A stretch of DNA of 27,861 bases from Deltaproteobacteria bacterium (GTDB lineage Bacteria > Desulfobacterota > BSN033 > UBA1163). The position numbers were made by a program, and so were the translations under genes. The stretch covers positions 1 through 27,861 of the forward strand of contig VGRU01000021.1 of NCBI GenBank assembly GCA_016875255.1, read 5' to 3'. Positions within the stretch are counted from its first letter, which is position 1. Every line of letters starts with the position of its first letter. Of the stretch, positions 8,823-16,540 are shown in pieces. A model generated the notes under the pieces. That model saw only the letters and a program-made list of their open reading frames with translations. It made no database searches and was not told the DNA's origin.

Positions 8823-8891
8823 TTTCGGATTTCGGAATGCGGAATTCGGATTTCACTAAGATTCCGCAATCCGCAATCCGCAATCCGCAAT
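8823..8891. repeat. GCGGAATTCGGAT / CCGCAATCCGCAAT semi-palindromic repeat
   Basis: A low-complexity imperfect palindrome. The left arm is made of TTCGGATTTCGGAATGCGG words and the right arm of repeated CCGCAAT words. It begins one base after the radC stop and ends directly at the ATG of the ATP-grasp gene, leaving that gene without a Shine-Dalgarno site. Related copies are at 10218, 15273, 19782 and 21291. Confidence 0.7.
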
Positions 8892-10214
8892 ATGAATCGT
8901 GTTCTGGTTACCGATGGTCACTTTCGAAAGACGCTTGCTGTGGTTCGGTCCCTCGGTCGAAAGGGGGTCCATGTCACGGTCGGGGAGAGGACTTTTCTCA
9001 ACACATCGTTCTTTTCAAAGTATTGTTCAAGGCGACTCATCTATCCTTCTCCACGGCGATATCCGGATCGGTTTATTGAATTTCTTTTAAGGGAGATAAA
9101 AAAAAACCGGTACGACTGTCTCTTCCCAATGGAAGAGGAAACTCTTCTTCTTGTCGCAAGACATCGATCCGAAATTTCAAAACATGCCTACCTTCTTATC
9201 CCTGATCTTGAGAAGATCGAATTTGTGCGTGACAAAGGGAATCTGATTCGGTTTGCGGAGAGTCACGGGATCCCGGTGCCGAAGACGTATGATCTCCCCC
9301 CCACCCCTTCGGCGCTGCTCAGGACAGGCCTCACCCTCCCCCGCGAGAGACTGTGTCGTAATTCCGTTCATGGTTCGAGAACCTCACCACGAACGGAAAA
9401 CGACATGTTAAAAATCAATGAGTTAGCCGTTCGTCCTGAGCATGTCGAAGGGCGAATGGCTAATTGCGACACAGTCTCCGAGGGGGGAGGGGGGGGCTAT
9501 GTGATTAAGCCGAGGATCAGTTCCGGTTCCTTTGGAATTGCCTATGTTAAGGATAGAGAGGATATCATCCCTTCCTATCAAAGAGTTCACGAGAGATATC
9601 CTTTTCCGTTGATTCAGGAATTTATTCCGGATGGGGGAGGGACATTCGGGATATCCGCCCTTTTCGATGAGTCATCGAATGTCAAAGCCGCCTTCGTTCA
9701 TAAGAAATTGAGGATGTACCCGGTTCAGGGAGGCCCCAGCACTTTGCGTGAAGGGGTGGAGCATCCTCAAATCATGGAGCTGGGGCTCTCGCTTCTCAAG
9801 TCATTGAACTGGGTAGGCATTGCGATGGTTGAATTCAAAGTGGACCCGAGAGACGGGATTCCCAAATTGATGGAGGTCAATCCCCGTTTCTGGGGTTCCC
9901 TGCAATTGGCCATCTTCTCCGGTGTCGATTTTCCATACCTCATTTTAAAAATGGCGAAGGGTGAGAAATTCGAGCCGGTGCTTCACTATACTGTTGGCAG
10001 GCGCAGTCGCTGGTTTCTCTTCGGAGATATCCTCCATTTTTTTAACAATCCGGAGCGTTTTCATCTCCAGCCTCCCTTCTTCCGGTTCTTTGATCAGAAC
10101 ACCTGTTATGATATTATTTCAAAACAGGATCCGTTTCCCGTCCTGGGTGCCATGGCGACTTTCTTCACTTTTCTCTATGATCCGGAGATGAAACGATTTT
10201 TAGAAAGACGATGA
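8892..10214 (+). CDS. ATP-grasp ligase (carbamoyl-phosphate-synthase-like / PylC-like)
   Basis: A 440-residue ATP-grasp protein, expected to join a carboxylate to an amine or other nucleophile via an acyl-phosphate. The N-terminal preATP-grasp part (1-110) starts with VLVTDGHFRKTLAVVRSLG. The ATP-grasp core has a lysine in YVIKPRISSGSFGI (from residue 203), the LIQEFIPDGG hinge, VEFKVDP, and the Mg-binding MEVNPRFWGS. Residues about 136-202 do not look like family sequence. They are encoded by a palindromic repeat (9347-9478) and its flanks and are inserted in frame before the nucleotide-binding strand. Without them the protein would be about 375 residues, more normal for the family. The start abuts a repeat and lacks a ribosome-binding site. 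The substrate is unknown. It opens the putative lipid/glycolipid cluster. Confidence 0.85.
   Translation: MNRVLVTDGHFRKTLAVVRSLGRKGVHVTVGERTFLNTSFFSKYCSRRLIYPSPRRYPDRFIEFLLREIKKNRYDCLFPMEEETLLLVARHRSEISKHAYLLIPDLEKIEFVRDKGNLIRFAESHGIPVPKTYDLPPTPSALLRTGLTLPRERLCRNSVHGSRTSPRTENDMLKINELAVRPEHVEGRMANCDTVSEGGGGGYVIKPRISSGSFGIAYVKDREDIIPSYQRVHERYPFPLIQEFIPDGGGTFGISALFDESSNVKAAFVHKKLRMYPVQGGPSTLREGVEHPQIMELGLSLLKSLNWVGIAMVEFKVDPRDGIPKLMEVNPRFWGSLQLAIFSGVDFPYLILKMAKGEKFEPVLHYTVGRRSRWFLFGDILHFFNNPERFHLQPPFFRFFDQNTCYDIISKQDPFPVLGAMATFFTFLYDPEMKRFLERR
9347..9478. repeat. Palindromic element in frame within the ATP-grasp gene
   Basis: A 132-bp (44-codon) element. Its 17-bp ends are inverted repeats with one mismatch: GAGACTGTGTCGTAATT (9347-9363) and AATTGCGACACAGTCTC (9462-9478). 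Inside are two imperfect hairpins: CCGTTCATGGT with ACCACGAACGG, and TTAGCC..TTCG with CGAA..GGCTAA. The second carries the GTTCGTCCTGAGC...GTCGAAGGGCGAA words also seen at 16456-16540 and 16803-16842. C-rich and G-rich tracts outside the ends extend the pairing. The reading frame stays open throughout. Confidence 0.75.
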
Positions 10215-10217
10215 ACC

Positions 10218-10244
10218 CAATTCGGAATTCGGATTGCGGAATTG
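10218..10244. repeat. Short AATTCGGAATTCGGATTGCGG palindrome
   Basis: A 27-bp piece of the same low-complexity family as 8823-8891, with inverted ends CAATTC and GAATTG. It lies just after the ATP-grasp stop. Confidence 0.5.
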
Positions 10245-10258
10245 ACAGGTCAAGGAGA

Positions 10259-10312
10259 GTAGCCGCAGCCTTCAGGCTGCGTAAAGAAACGCAGGCTAAA
10301 GCCTGCGGCTAC
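10259..10312. repeat. GTAGCCGCAG hairpin repeat (REP-like)
   Basis: A 54-bp imperfect palindrome. GTAGCCGCAG (10259-10268) pairs with CTGCGGCTAC (10303-10312), and AGGCTGCG pairs with CGCAGGCT around a short loop. It lies between the ATP-grasp gene and the deacetylase start and is open in the deacetylase frame, which creates a false N-terminal extension. Only one copy in this window. Confidence 0.7.
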
Positions 10313-10336
10313 ATAAATCTCTTTTTGGATAAGGCT

Positions 10337-11164
10337 ATGAAGAATATTTTAACGGTGGATGTGGAGGATTGGTATCATATCTGTGATATCGAGCACATCC
10401 TTCCTCGTTCTGCCTGGGGGCAATGTGAGAGCCGGATCCTCTTCAATCTGGAGAAGATCCTCCCCCTTTTTGGCCGGTTTAAGGTGAAAGCCACTTTCTT
10501 TGTTCTCGGTTATGTCGCAGAACGAAACCCAGAAGCGGTGGAAATGATTCATAGCGAAGGCCATGAGATTGCTTCGCATGGTTATGGCCATCTACAGGTC
10601 TATAAACAGACAAAGGATGAATTCCTAAAAGACCTTTTGCGGTCGAAGAGCCTGATCGAAAGCATGACCGGAGAGAAGGTGATCGGTTACCGGGCACCCC
10701 AGTGGTCGATCTGTAAGGGGAAGAGAGATTCCTACTGGGCGCTTGATCTACTGGCCCGGAGTGGATTCCTCTATGATTCAAGTATCGCTCCGCTCAGGTT
10801 TATCGGGATTCCAAAGGCCCCCAACACACCTTACACGGTTTCCACTTCCCATGGAGAGATCAGGGAATTTCCACCGCTGGTCATGCCCTCTCTCCTTGGG
10901 AACCTCCCCGCCGGAGGCGGATGGGGATTGAGAATATTTTCCTACCGGAGCATCCGAAGGAGAATCGAAGAATTAAATCGTCAGGGCGATCCTGCCCTCC
11001 TCTTCCTCCATCCCTCTGATTTTGATGCGCATCGGCCTAAAATCCGCCTTCCCCGGATCAAACGATTTGTCTGTTATGGAAAGATTAAAACCACAGAGGA
11101 GCGGATCACCCGGCTCCTCAATGATTTTGAGTTTACAACGGTAAGGGAGGTTCTTATTGGATAA
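10337..11164 (+). CDS. Polysaccharide deacetylase (NodB / DUF3473 type)
   Basis: A 275-residue NodB-fold carbohydrate esterase 4 protein. I place the start at the ATG giving MKNILTVDVEDWYH. The frame is open back to 10211, but that extension is encoded by two repeats. The first catalytic motif is D8-V-E-D11-W. The metal-binding H81-x3-H85 lies in ASHGYGHL. Motif 3 is GYRAPQWSI, and the late motif is LFLHPSDFD. The DVEDWYHI start and HPSDFD end are typical of the deacetylase subfamily found in exopolysaccharide loci. It should remove N-acetyl groups from a surface sugar or glycolipid. There is no signal peptide, so action is likely cytoplasmic. It overlaps the glycosyltransferase by eight bases, implying a shared pathway. 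Confidence 0.88.
   Translation: MKNILTVDVEDWYHICDIEHILPRSAWGQCESRILFNLEKILPLFGRFKVKATFFVLGYVAERNPEAVEMIHSEGHEIASHGYGHLQVYKQTKDEFLKDLLRSKSLIESMTGEKVIGYRAPQWSICKGKRDSYWALDLLARSGFLYDSSIAPLRFIGIPKAPNTPYTVSTSHGEIREFPPLVMPSLLGNLPAGGGWGLRIFSYRSIRRRIEELNRQGDPALLFLHPSDFDAHRPKIRLPRIKRFVCYGKIKTTEERITRLLNDFEFTTVREVLIG
11144..11150 (+). promoter_or_regulatory. Shine-Dalgarno site for a TTG start
   Basis: AGGGAGG lies six bases before the TTG at 11157. It is the best ribosome-binding site in this operon and decides the rare start codon, because no ATG or GTG fits ahead of the ICVLIPAYNA strand. Confidence 0.7.
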
Positions 11165-11828
11165 CATCTGTGTTCTCATCCCTGCCTATAATGCCGCACG
11201 GACGATCGGTTCGGTGTTGGAGAAGGCGCGATCGCTTCATCTCGATGTGATCGTTGTGGATGACGGTTCCATAGATCATACTGGTAAGATTGTCAAAGAA
11301 TATGGAGCGCATCTTCTGGAACATTCTCGCAACCTCGGGAAAGGAACCGCCCTTCGCACAGGCTTTAAATATATTCTCCAAAAAGACTATCAACTAATCA
11401 TCACGCTCGATGCTGACGGACAACACGACCCTGCGGAGATTTCATTCCTCCTTAAAGTATTTCAGAGCGTAAAGCCCGACCTCCTCATCGCCTCACGGGC
11501 CGGGGAATTTTACAGAATGACCTTCCTTCGCCGGTTCTGGAATCGTCTGGGCGTCAAAGCAGTTGCCCGGCTCTGCCATGCTGATATCACGGATAGCCAA
11601 TCCGGTTTCCGGCTGATCCGCACAAAAATCTTAAGAGAAATTTCATTAACCACCACCGGATTTGAAATGGAATTGGAGCTCCTGATCAAGGCTTGCAAAA
11701 AGGGGTTTGGTGTGTTATCCATTCCTATAAATGTTCCGAGGGTGGATGGTACGAGCTCCAGCCATTTCAGACCCGTGACCGATACCTGGCTTGTCTGTAA
11801 ACTCTTTCTTCGAAGTCTGTTCTGGTGA
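11157..11828 (+). CDS. Family 2 glycosyltransferase
   Basis: A 223-residue GT-A fold glycosyltransferase. It begins with the nucleotide-binding CVLIPAYNAARTIG strand, then VIVVDDGSIDHTG, GKGTALRTGF, and the metal-binding LDADGQHDP (D85-A-D87). The SGFRLI segment near residue 145 matches dolichyl-phosphate-mannose-synthase-like transferases, which act on lipid carriers. There are no C-terminal transmembrane helices, so it is a short, soluble or peripheral enzyme. The start is a TTG with a strong Shine-Dalgarno site. It overlaps the deacetylase by eight bases and the radical SAM gene by four (GTGA). Donor and acceptor are unknown. A lipid-phosphate or lipid head-group acceptor would fit the neighbours. 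Confidence 0.9.
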   Translation: MDNICVLIPAYNAARTIGSVLEKARSLHLDVIVVDDGSIDHTGKIVKEYGAHLLEHSRNLGKGTALRTGFKYILQKDYQLIITLDADGQHDPAEISFLLKVFQSVKPDLLIASRAGEFYRMTFLRRFWNRLGVKAVARLCHADITDSQSGFRLIRTKILREISLTTTGFEMELELLIKACKKGFGVLSIPINVPRVDGTSSSHFRPVTDTWLVCKLFLRSLFW

Positions 11829-13234
11829 AAAAGATGGATTTTTATCAAAAGGCGAAATTTTATTCCATTTCAAAATTTACAACAACCGCCCTTTCCCTTC
11901 TGGCCAGCGCCTCAAAGGAAAATCTGATCCGGCTTACCTATCTGGCCGAGAAGATTCCTAAAAAGGAAGCCTATCGTGAAAAGATCCGGTGGATACGGAC
12001 TCTCTTTGAGACCGATCATCCGGCCCTGACCATTGCAAGAAGGCTTCTCAAAGAGACTCATCCCCTCCATCGAAAGAAGATCATCACCAACTTCATCATC
12101 AACCAGCTTCTGGTGGGCACCAACCGAAGAAAGGCATTTGAAGAAGAGAGAGGGTTTAAGCCGCCCAATGCCATGCTCATCAGCCCAACGATGCGATGCA
12201 ATCTCAACTGCTTTGGCTGTTATTCGGGCTCGTATCCGACCGAGGAGGAGCTTTCGTTTGAGGTGATGGATCGTCTCGTCGGAGAGTGCAAGGAGATGGG
12301 CATCTACCTGGTCATCATCACCGGCGGCGAGCCCTTTTTAAGAAAGGATCTCTTTGATCTCTTCGAAAAACATCCCGACACCCTTTTCCAGGTTTATACG
12401 AATGGCACCCTGATCGACGAGAAGATGGTCGAGCGATTCGTTGCCCTGGGCAATGTCGTTCCTTCGATCAGCCTCGAGGGAATGAGAGAAGAGACAGACG
12501 CACGGAGAGGAAAAGGTCACTTTGACCGGGTGGCCCGGATCATGGACTGGCTCAAAAAAGCAGGCATCTTCTTCGCGATTTCAACCACACAGACGATACG
12601 AAATTCAGAGACGATCGGAAGCGATGACTTTGTCGATTTTCTTGTAGAGAAGGGATGCATCTTCCTCTGGAACTTCCATTATATCCCCATCGGTCGAGAT
12701 GCAGACCTCAGTCTGATGGCCACCCCTGAACAGAGGGCGCGGATACGGGAACGGTTCGCCTATTTCAGGGCGACGAAGCCTTTGCTCATGGTGGACTTCT
12801 GGAATGACGGATGCCTCACCGAGGGATGCATTGCCGGAGGGAGAAAATACTTCCATGTCAATGCCCGTGGCGATCTGGAGCCCTGCGTCTTTTGCCACTT
12901 TGCCTACGACAACATCAAGGAGAAGTCTCTCATCGAAGCCCTTAACTCTCCTCTTTTCAAGGAGATGCGCTCCAGACAGCCCTTTTCGGACAACCTTTTC
13001 ATCAACTGCCCTCTGATCGATCATCCGGAGCACGGAAAAGAGTTCGCCCTTAAATTCGCCAGATACTTTACTCATGAGGGAGCGGAGGGTTTTTTTACGG
13101 AACTGGCTCCGGCGATTGATGCCTATTCAAAAACCTACCGGAAGATGGCCGAAACCGCCTGGAAGGAGAAGATCGAAAGCGACAGTGATCAGACTCACAC
13201 AAAAGAGAAAAAGGTTGCAGGTCAACATGGATGA
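11825..13234 (+). CDS. Radical SAM protein with SPASM-like C-terminus
   Basis: A 469-residue radical SAM enzyme. An unusual helical N-terminal region of about 110 residues precedes the core. The [4Fe-4S]/SAM motif is C125-N-L-N-C129-F-G-C132, followed by the GGEPFLRKDL SAM-binding segment. The C-terminal part has a SPASM-like cysteine set (CLTEGCIAGG, then GDLEPCVFC, then NCPL) that should bind one or two further clusters. The start is the GTG in a GTGA overlap with the glycosyltransferase; an ATG nine bases later is possible. It overlaps the next gene by four bases (ATGA). SPASM relatives modify peptides, sugars or other small substrates; the substrate here cannot be read from sequence. Coupling to the HgdB/DUF2229 genes suggests it works in the same oxygen-sensitive pathway. 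Confidence 0.88.
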   Translation: MKKMDFYQKAKFYSISKFTTTALSLLASASKENLIRLTYLAEKIPKKEAYREKIRWIRTLFETDHPALTIARRLLKETHPLHRKKIITNFIINQLLVGTNRRKAFEEERGFKPPNAMLISPTMRCNLNCFGCYSGSYPTEEELSFEVMDRLVGECKEMGIYLVIITGGEPFLRKDLFDLFEKHPDTLFQVYTNGTLIDEKMVERFVALGNVVPSISLEGMREETDARRGKGHFDRVARIMDWLKKAGIFFAISTTQTIRNSETIGSDDFVDFLVEKGCIFLWNFHYIPIGRDADLSLMATPEQRARIRERFAYFRATKPLLMVDFWNDGCLTEGCIAGGRKYFHVNARGDLEPCVFCHFAYDNIKEKSLIEALNSPLFKEMRSRQPFSDNLFINCPLIDHPEHGKEFALKFARYFTHEGAEGFFTELAPAIDAYSKTYRKMAETAWKEKIESDSDQTHTKEKKVAGQHG

Positions 13235-14331
13235 AGGTCACCTTTCCCCATCTTGGCACGATGCACATCTTCTGCAAGGCGATTGCAGAGACTGCTCAGA
13301 TTCCCTATGTTGTTCCTCCCGAAACCAGCCGTAAAACCCTGACCCTGGGTGCCCTCCATTCGAACGAGTCTATTTGCCTTCCCTTTAAGATCATCCTGGG
13401 GAATTTCATCGAGGCCCTTCAGTTGGGAGCCGATACGATTGTGATGGTCGGAAGCGGCCCTCCCTGTCGCCTGGGACTCTATGACCTTGTCCAGAAGGTG
13501 ATCCTCGAAGATATGGGGCTTCGCTACCGGTGGCTGACGATCCCGCCCCGGTTGACCTGGCAGGCCATCTGGAAAAATTATGAGGAGACGAAGGAGTTGA
13601 AGAAGGAATTAAGCTGGAAGAATATTCTTCTCTTTCCTTACGGACTCCGTATGGGGTGGAAGAAGATGATGGCCTGCGAAGCGCTGGAAAAACTGGCGAT
13701 GAAGGTCAGGCCGAGAGAGGTTCAAAAGGGGGAGACGCAGAAGCGATTGAAGAAAGCCCTTTCAGGAGTGGATGAGGCCAGGACTCTGCGAATGCTCGAT
13801 GAGACATTGCAGAGAGGGACGACCCTGCTTCAAGAGACAGAGCAGGATTTTTCCCGGGCCCCTCTTAAGATTGCGATCGTGGGAGAGCTCTACACGGTGA
13901 TGGATCCCCATATCAACCGGGGAGTGGAGCAGAAATTGGGTGAGCTGGGAGCAGAGGTGACTCGCACCTCCTGGTTTTCCACGCATATCCTGAGGAGCCT
14001 GAGAAAGAACAAGGCGGATCAAACCTCGGAGAGGATTCGATTCTTCGAGGCATCGAAGGCTTATCTCGGTTATGATGTGGGCGCGGAGTGCAACCTCTCC
14101 ATCGGCGAGGCGATTGTGAGATCACAGGACGGATACGAGGGGGTGGTCCATCTCATGCCCTTTGCCTGTATGCCCGAGACCACTGCCTCCGGAATTTTGA
14201 CCCGTGTGGGAAAGGATTGGGACATCCCCATCCTTACGTTGATTCTTGATGAACAGGAGATCGAAGGCCGCATCCAGACCCTTCTGGAAGCCTTTGTCGA
14301 GATGTTACAATGGAAGAGAAAGGCCGCATAG
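13231..14331 (+). CDS. HgdB/DUF2229-like iron-sulfur protein, subunit 1
   Basis: A 366-residue protein resembling the 2-hydroxyacyl-CoA dehydratase D-component and the 'CoA protein activase' group. It has candidate cluster ligands C49 (in SICLPFK), C79 (in GPPCRLG), C287 (in AECNLS) and C313 (in FACMPETTAS). The last two lie in the C-terminal half, which ends in an LILDEQEIEGRIQTLLEAF block paralogous to the end of the next gene. Partners of this type take ATP-activated low-potential electrons from a BadF/HgdC ATPase, which is encoded at 15478. The start overlaps the upstream stop as ATGA, and the end overlaps the next gene by 22 bases. In large fused anaerobic proteins (PlsA type) a comparable domain sits at the C-terminus. 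The reaction is not known; ester or acyl reduction is one possibility. Confidence 0.75.
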   Translation: MKVTFPHLGTMHIFCKAIAETAQIPYVVPPETSRKTLTLGALHSNESICLPFKIILGNFIEALQLGADTIVMVGSGPPCRLGLYDLVQKVILEDMGLRYRWLTIPPRLTWQAIWKNYEETKELKKELSWKNILLFPYGLRMGWKKMMACEALEKLAMKVRPREVQKGETQKRLKKALSGVDEARTLRMLDETLQRGTTLLQETEQDFSRAPLKIAIVGELYTVMDPHINRGVEQKLGELGAEVTRTSWFSTHILRSLRKNKADQTSERIRFFEASKAYLGYDVGAECNLSIGEAIVRSQDGYEGVVHLMPFACMPETTASGILTRVGKDWDIPILTLILDEQEIEGRIQTLLEAFVEMLQWKRKAA

Positions 14332-15317
14332 GCATTCCCAGGGCCCTGATGTTTTACCGGTATTTTCCCCTCTGGAAAGTTTTTTTCGAGGAGCTGGGCT
14401 GGAGGGTGATCGTTTCCGACGGATTGGGAAAGAGAGGGAAGCTCGTCTATTTTGAAGACAGCTGCCTCCCCATGAAACTGCTCATCACCCATTCGATGGA
14501 TCTGAAGGAGAAAGTGGATCACCTTTTTGTCCCGAGACTGGTCAGCCTCCACCGGTCCTATATCATGTGCCCCAAGTTCCGGGGGGCTCCGGATATCGTT
14601 CGCCTGGCCACGGAGGGAACCGCTTCGATCCTCGATGAAACAATCGATCTCAGGATGAGGGAACATTCGACGCTCCGAGCCTTGTTGAAGACCGGCAAGC
14701 GATTGGGCGTCACGGAAAAAGACGGGAAGAGGGCTTTTCAAAAGGCGGAGCGGTTCTTTTTAAATTTTCAGAAGGGATGGGAGGATCGGATCAATGGACT
14801 TCCTTTGAAACAGGTCTTTCATCTCGAATCTCCCGCACCGGCGAAAAACGAAGAAAAACCGTTCCGAGTGGCCTTCATCGGGCACCCCTACAATCTCTTC
14901 GATACGGATGTGAACAAGGATATCCTCTCTTTCGCCAGAAGCCTGGGGATGAGAATGATCACCCCGGATGGTCTTTCAGAGAAAGAGATCAATGCGCAGG
15001 TTTCAGAGTTTTCAAAGGAGATCTACTGGTCTTCGGGAAGGGAGATCGTGGGCTCCCTGTTCCATTTCCTTTCGGGAGGAGTGGACGGAGTTGTCTTTCT
15101 TACGTCCTTCAAGTGTGGCATCGATGCCCTCCTTCAGGAGTTCATCAGGAGGAGATTGAAATTAAAAGGAGGGGTTTCGATTCCCGTTCTCGTCCTCTCC
15201 CTTGATGAACATTCAGGAAGGGAGGGACTGACCACAAGGCTGGAGGCCTTCAGGGATGTGATGGAGCAACAAAAAATTCGAAATCCGAAGCACGAAATTC
15301 GAAACAATCCTAAATGA
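14310..15317 (+). CDS. DUF2229-like acyl-CoA dehydratase activase-related protein, subunit 2
   Basis: A 335-residue protein. It opens with GRIGIPRALMFYRYFPLW and continues into a strand-helix unit, the usual beginning of DUF2229 domains that follow the ATPase domains in large activase fusions. Likely cluster ligands are C52 (in DSCLPMKLL), C87 (in IMCPKFRG) and C269 (in FKCGIDALL). The C-terminus carries LVLSLDEHSGREGLTTRLEAF, matching the end of the previous gene, so the two are probably paralogous halves of a heteromer. It overlaps the upstream gene by 22 bases. The last 12 or so residues (from KIRNPKHEI) are encoded by a low-complexity palindromic repeat beginning near 15273, which seems to have extended or replaced the original C-terminus. 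Confidence 0.78.
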   Translation: MEEKGRIGIPRALMFYRYFPLWKVFFEELGWRVIVSDGLGKRGKLVYFEDSCLPMKLLITHSMDLKEKVDHLFVPRLVSLHRSYIMCPKFRGAPDIVRLATEGTASILDETIDLRMREHSTLRALLKTGKRLGVTEKDGKRAFQKAERFFLNFQKGWEDRINGLPLKQVFHLESPAPAKNEEKPFRVAFIGHPYNLFDTDVNKDILSFARSLGMRMITPDGLSEKEINAQVSEFSKEIYWSSGREIVGSLFHFLSGGVDGVVFLTSFKCGIDALLQEFIRRRLKLKGGVSIPVLVLSLDEHSGREGLTTRLEAFRDVMEQQKIRNPKHEIRNNPK

Positions 15318-15412
15318 CCAAATTTCAAATGTTCGAAGCAAAAATAGTTTAAGACATTTGGATTTTGAAAATTTGAATTTGTTTCGGATTTCGATATTCG
15401 AATTTCGGATTT
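15273..15412. repeat. AATTCGAAATCCGAA semi-palindromic repeat
   Basis: A 140-bp AT-rich imperfect palindrome. The left arm (AATTCGAAATCCGAAG, AAATTTCAAATG) is mirrored by the right arm (CATTTGGATTTTGAAAATTT, TTTCGGATTTCG). It overlaps the 3' end of the DUF2229-like gene and fills most of the gap before the activase gene. Confidence 0.7.
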
Positions 15413-15477
15413 AGATGTGAAGGGAAGTTTGAAAAAACAAAAGACGATTTAAAAAAACAGGCCAAGGTATAATTTAA

Positions 15478-16443
15478 ATGGCACTTTATCTTGGTATCGA
15501 TGTCGGTTCCATTACGGCGAAGATGGTTGTGATTGACGAGGAAGATGGGGTTTTAGCGGAAGTCTACCTCCGTAACAACGGCCGTCCTCTCGAAACGATC
15601 CAGCAGGGATTGGAGATCCTCTCCTCCCGGTTAGGTGAAAAGGCCTCCATCGATGGGGTGGCGACCACGGGCAGCGCCCGGCATCTGGCTGCTTACCTCG
15701 TAGGAGCGGATCTCATCAAGAATGAGATCACCGCCCATTCCATCGCTGTGATCGATCTCTTTCCGGAGGCGAAGACCATCTTCGAAATCGGAGGACAGGA
15801 CTCGAAGGTCATCCTCTTGAGGGCCGGAGTGGTCGTCGATTTTGCCATGAATACGGTCTGCGCCGCAGGCACAGGTTCTTTTTTAGACCAGCAGGCCGCA
15901 CGGCTCGGTATCTCCATTGAGGAGTTTGGAAGGCTTGCTATGCAAGCTAAACATCCTGTCCGGGTTGCCGGACGTTGCACTGTCTTCGCAGAAACGGACA
16001 TGATTCATAAACAGCAGATCGGCCATTCCGTTGAAAACATCGTCGGAGGGCTTTGTGACTCCCTGGTTAATAATTATCTGAACAACGTCTGTCGCGGCAA
16101 AGAACTCCTTTCTCCGATTGTCTTTCAGGGAGGGGTGGCCGCCAATGGGGGAATCCGGAAAGCCCTTGAGAAGGAGCTGGAAACGGATCTGATCATCCCG
16201 AAGCATTTCGGTCTGATGGGCGCCATCGGTGCGGCCAAATTAGTGAAGAGGGGGAAACCTGTCCGGACCCAATTCAAAGGATTTGAACTCTCCGGGAAAT
16301 CCTGTTCGACCCGGGGATTCGAATGTAGTGAATGCGAAAATCAATGCGAGGTGGTCGAGCTCCTGGTCGATCGGGAGGTGGTTGCCTGCTGGGGAGACCT
16401 CTGCGAGAAGTATCGCAAGTCTTCCAGTGTGGTGTCTCAATAA
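15478..16443 (+). CDS. BadF/HgdC-type ATP-dependent activase
   Basis: A 321-residue ASKHA-fold ATPase of the BadF/BadG/HgdC family, which hydrolyses ATP to drive an electron into a partner iron-sulfur protein. The phosphate-binding start is YLGIDVGSITAKMVVID. A GGQDSKVI block follows. The two cysteines that bridge a [4Fe-4S] cluster between monomers are C128 (in NTVCAAGTGSF) and C167 (in GRCTVFAETD), at almost the same positions as recalled for HgdC of Acidaminococcus. Residues beyond about 270 form a tail not present in the roughly 260-residue HgdC: C276, C283, C286, C290, C304 and C309. The natural partners are the two HgdB/DUF2229-like proteins encoded just upstream. An AAGG precedes the ATG by ten bases. 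Confidence 0.92.
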   Translation: MALYLGIDVGSITAKMVVIDEEDGVLAEVYLRNNGRPLETIQQGLEILSSRLGEKASIDGVATTGSARHLAAYLVGADLIKNEITAHSIAVIDLFPEAKTIFEIGGQDSKVILLRAGVVVDFAMNTVCAAGTGSFLDQQAARLGISIEEFGRLAMQAKHPVRVAGRCTVFAETDMIHKQQIGHSVENIVGGLCDSLVNNYLNNVCRGKELLSPIVFQGGVAANGGIRKALEKELETDLIIPKHFGLMGAIGAAKLVKRGKPVRTQFKGFELSGKSCSTRGFECSECENQCEVVELLVDREVVACWGDLCEKYRKSSSVVSQ

Positions 16444-16455
16444 TCACTTTACAAT

Positions 16456-16540
16456 CCGTTCGTGGTGAGCCCTTCCTTCGACTTCGCTCAGGACATTCGG
16501 GAAAAACCGTTTGCCCTGAGGCTCTCGAAGGGACGAATGG
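16456..16540. repeat. CCGTTCGT / GACGAATGG repeat with TTCGACTTCGCTCAGGA word
   Basis: An imperfect palindrome directly after the activase stop. It contains CTTCGACTTCGCTCAGGACA and CCCTGAGGCTCTCGAAGGG words, a family related to the core of the element inside the ATP-grasp gene (9428-9460). Confidence 0.55.

Noticed and set aside
14070..14741. 223-aa open frame on the minus strand
   Set aside because: It lies opposite the two HgdB/DUF2229-like genes, which have clear motifs and overlapping starts. The reverse translation has no recognisable domain.
15468..15473. TATAAT just before the activase ATG
   Set aside because: A perfect -10 word, but no -35 at a suitable distance, and transcription would start at the ATG. 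The gene can be read from upstream.
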